A DNA stretch of 6,167 nucleotides from an uncultured Acidimicrobiaceae bacterium (GTDB lineage: Bacteria; Actinomycetota; Acidimicrobiia; Acidimicrobiales; MedAcidi-G1): assembly GCA_913054115.1 (NCBI GenBank), contig CAJXIS010000141.1, positions 1 through 6,167 of the forward strand. Reading direction: 5' to 3'. The translations under genes were made by a program, and so were the position numbers. Position 1 is the stretch's first letter; the number at the start of each line of letters is the position of its first letter. The notes below the pieces were generated by a model that saw nothing but the letters and a program-made list of their open reading frames with translations, was not told where the DNA came from and did no database searches. Positions 4,263-6,167 of this stretch are shown piece by piece.

Positions 4263-6167
4263 TCAGCCGGCAGCGGAACGGGCCTGCTCGAGCGCCTCGT
4301 CGAGGTGCTCGGGCGCCCGTCCGCCGATGATCGTCAGGTTGGGGTTGGGCCGACCGCCGCCGCCGATGGTCTTCGCCGCCTCGGCGACGAGGGCACCTGC
4401 GTCGAGCCCGCTCGACGGTGCAACGGCCGAGACGAGCGCCGCCCCCCCGCCTTGGGGAGCGGCCGCCAGGACCACGGCTCGGATCCCATCACGGCCGCAG
4501 ATGGCCACGGCGAGCTCGCGGAGGCCGTTCTGGTCGATGTCGTCGATGCGTCGGATGACGAGGCCGTCCTCTGCGCCGTCCACCAGCTCGTCGACACGTC
4601 CCAGTGCGGCACGACGCCGAAGGTCGTCGACCTCACTGCGGAGTTCCCTGGCCTCGGCGACCCGCTTGCGGATCCCGTCGAGCACGTCATCGACGGGAAC
4701 GCCGACCAGGTCGGCTGCCTCGACGAGGGTGCCTTCGGCGCTGCGCAGCCGGCCGATCGAGGCGTCACCGGTGACGGCCTCGAGCCGACGGATGTTCGAT
4801 CCGATCGAGCCCTCGCTGACGATCTTGAGGAGTCCGATGTCGCCCAGCGCCGAGACGTGGGTGCCGCCACACAGTTCGATCGAGTTCGGACCGGCCTGCA
4901 GGACCCGGACCGTGTCGCCGTACTTGTCGCCGAAGAAGGCGATGGCCCCGAGCGACTCCGCCTCGTCCCTGGTGGTCTCGAAGTGGTTGCAGGTGGCGTT
5001 GCCGAGAACCTCGGCGTTGACCAGGTCCTCGATCTCGACCACCTGTGCGTCGGTCAGCCCCTCGTAATGGCTGAAGTCGAAGCGCAGCCGGTCGGGGCCG
5101 ACCCACGAGCCCTGCTGCTTGACGTGGTCGCCGAGTACCCGACGGAGCGCCCAGTGGAGGATGTGGGTGCCCGTGTGGTTGCGCCGGATGTCGGCCCGGC
5201 GTTCGGCGTCGATGGTCGCCCGTACGACCTGACCGACCTCGACGGACCCGTCGAGGACCTCGACGCTGTGGGCATGGAGGCCGTCGAGGACCAGGGTCGT
5301 GTCGAGGACCCTCAGCGTGCCCGTCGACGACCCGACGGTTCCTGTGTCGCCGACCTGGCCACCGGACTCGGCGTAGAACGGCGTGCGGTCGAGGATGAGG
5401 ACCTCGGCGTCGATGTAGAGCACCTCGGCGTCGCTCTCGTCGACATCCCGACCCACGAACTCTGTGGGACCGTGGGCCTCGAGGACATGTCGCAGGTCGC
5501 CGGAGCCGGTGCCGACCGCTGCGTCCTTTCGTGCAGCCCTGGCCCGGCTCTTCTGTTCGGCCATGGCGGCATGGAATCCGTCGAGGTCGATGCCCACCCC
5601 GCGTTCGACGGTGATCTCCTCGGTCAGCTCCAGGGGGAAGCCATAGGTGTCGTGGAGCTTGAAGGCCACATCGCCGTCGAGCGTGCCTCCAGCGGCGAGG
5701 CCGTCGAGGGCTGCGTCGAGGATGGCGAGCCCCGACCGGAGGGTCTCGCGGAACCGTCGCTCCTCGCGGTCGAGCACGCCGCGCACGAAATCGTGGTTGC
5801 GGACGAGCTCGGGGTAGTCGTCGCCCATGATCCCGACGAGGGCATCGACCAGGTCCGGCATGATCGGGTCCTCGACCCCGAGCAGCCAGGCGTGGCGGAC
5901 CGCCCGCCGGATGATGCGGCGCAGCACGTAGCCGCGGTCCTCGTTGCTGGGGAACACGCCGTCGCCGATGAGGAAGGCCGAGGAGCGGATGTGGTCGGCG
6001 AGGATGCGTTGCGAGACGTCGGAGCGCGGATCCGATCCGGGGGCGACCCCGCTGAGCTCGCCGATGGTCGTGATCAGCCGGACGAACTCGTCCGTCTCCC
6101 ACACGGAGTCGACGCCCTGCAGCACGGACAGGATCCGTTCGAGTCCGGCGCCGGTGTCGATCGAGGG
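4263..6167 (-). CDS. alaS: Alanyl-tRNA synthetase, C-terminal 634 residues (5' end beyond right edge)
   Basis: Class II synthetase that charges tRNA-Ala and hydrolyses mischarged Ser/Gly-tRNA-Ala. The frame is open from base 6167 to the TGA at 4265-4263. The visible part begins with class II motif 3 (I-D-T-G6-A-G-L-E10-R11), so roughly the first 235-250 residues (motifs 1 and 2, start codon) lie outside. Then come the tRNA-recognition region (R-S-S-A-F-L-I-G-D-G at 61-70; R-R-I-I-R-R at 83-88), and the editing domain with F-Y-A-E-S-G-G-Q at 264-271. Its zinc site is H331-T-G-T-H335 plus C433-G-G-T-H437; all four ligands are present. A charged helical segment (about 495-520) is a probable coiled coil, followed by the C-Ala domain with its glycine cluster at 602-605. 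That cluster continues R-P-N-P-N-L-T-I-I-G-G instead of the more usual AQ-(A/G)-GG ending. The stop lies 10 nt before ruvX. No stop or frameshift is seen. Confidence 0.97.
   Translation of the reverse strand, partial: PSIDTGAGLERILSVLQGVDSVWETDEFVRLITTIGELSGVAPGSDPRSDVSQRILADHIRSSAFLIGDGVFPSNEDRGYVLRRIIRRAVRHAWLLGVEDPIMPDLVDALVGIMGDDYPELVRNHDFVRGVLDREERRFRETLRSGLAILDAALDGLAAGGTLDGDVAFKLHDTYGFPLELTEEITVERGVGIDLDGFHAAMAEQKSRARAARKDAAVGTGSGDLRHVLEAHGPTEFVGRDVDESDAEVLYIDAEVLILDRTPFYAESGGQVGDTGTVGSSTGTLRVLDTTLVLDGLHAHSVEVLDGSVEVGQVVRATIDAERRADIRRNHTGTHILHWALRRVLGDHVKQQGSWVGPDRLRFDFSHYEGLTDAQVVEIEDLVNAEVLGNATCNHFETTRDEAESLGAIAFFGDKYGDTVRVLQAGPNSIELCGGTHVSALGDIGLLKIVSEGSIGSNIRRLEAVTGDASIGRLRSAEGTLVEAADLVGVPVDDVLDGIRKRVAEARELRSEVDDLRRRAALGRVDELVDGAEDGLVIRRIDDIDQNGLRELAVAICGRDGIRAVVLAAAPQGGGAALVSAVAPSSGLDAGALVAEAAKTIGGGGRPNPNLTIIGGRAPEHLDEALEQARSAAG

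Noticed and set aside
4327..5067. 246-codon open frame on the plus strand within alaS
   Set aside because: It is Ser/Pro/Arg-rich shadow coding opposite the AlaRS editing and C-Ala domains, with no known motif.
5236..5312. Repeated TCGAGGAC words in alaS
   Set aside because: They encode recurring V-L-D-G and similar residues in the editing-domain barrel using preferred codons. The spacing is irregular and there is no array structure.
4765..6102. 445-codon minus-strand frame overlapping alaS
   Set aside because: It is an alternate frame of alaS, almost entirely Arg/Pro/Gly/His; the alaS frame carries all the domain motifs.

Overview
The window is a compact, high-GC stretch (roughly two-thirds G+C, strong third-position GC) in which every supported gene lies on the minus strand. 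Reading in the direction of transcription (right to left) the order is alaS (5' end beyond the window) - ruvX - mltG - aroE - A24 prepilin peptidase - [113-nt gap] - aroK - aroB (3' end beyond the window). This order matches what I remember of the actinobacterial alaS-ruvX-mltG-aroE-A24 peptidase ... aroC-aroK-aroB neighbourhood, for example in Mycobacterium tuberculosis. With the GC content and protein features such as the AroB GGG-x-x-TDVAGFAAA segment, this points to an actinobacterium. An acidimicrobial or similar deep-branching lineage is my guess, but the sequence alone does not settle it.

Right part (4263-6167): about three quarters of alanyl-tRNA synthetase, from motif 3 of the catalytic core through the tRNA-recognition, editing and C-Ala domains. 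Middle (2409-4252): RuvX/YqgF nuclease, then the membrane-anchored endolytic murein transglycosylase MltG. Left-middle (1028-2416): shikimate dehydrogenase AroE and a short membrane prepilin peptidase. Left (1-914): shikimate kinase AroK and the first 125 codons of 3-dehydroquinate synthase AroB.

The genes are packed as one probable transcription unit. ruvX/mltG and aroK/aroB overlap by ATGA, mltG/aroE overlap by 8 nt if the GTG start preceded by a strong Shine-Dalgarno sequence is used, and alaS-ruvX and aroE-A24 are separated by only 10 and 15 nt. The only sizeable gap (915-1027) sits where aroC is found in related gene orders. Three genes serve the shikimate pathway (AroB step 2, AroE step 4, AroK step 5); the others serve translation, nucleic-acid processing, cell-wall synthesis and pilus/secretion assembly.

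I see no mobile element, tRNA, rRNA, CRISPR array, phage gene or unknown multi-gene system. This is an ordinary housekeeping region, and the findings below are modest.
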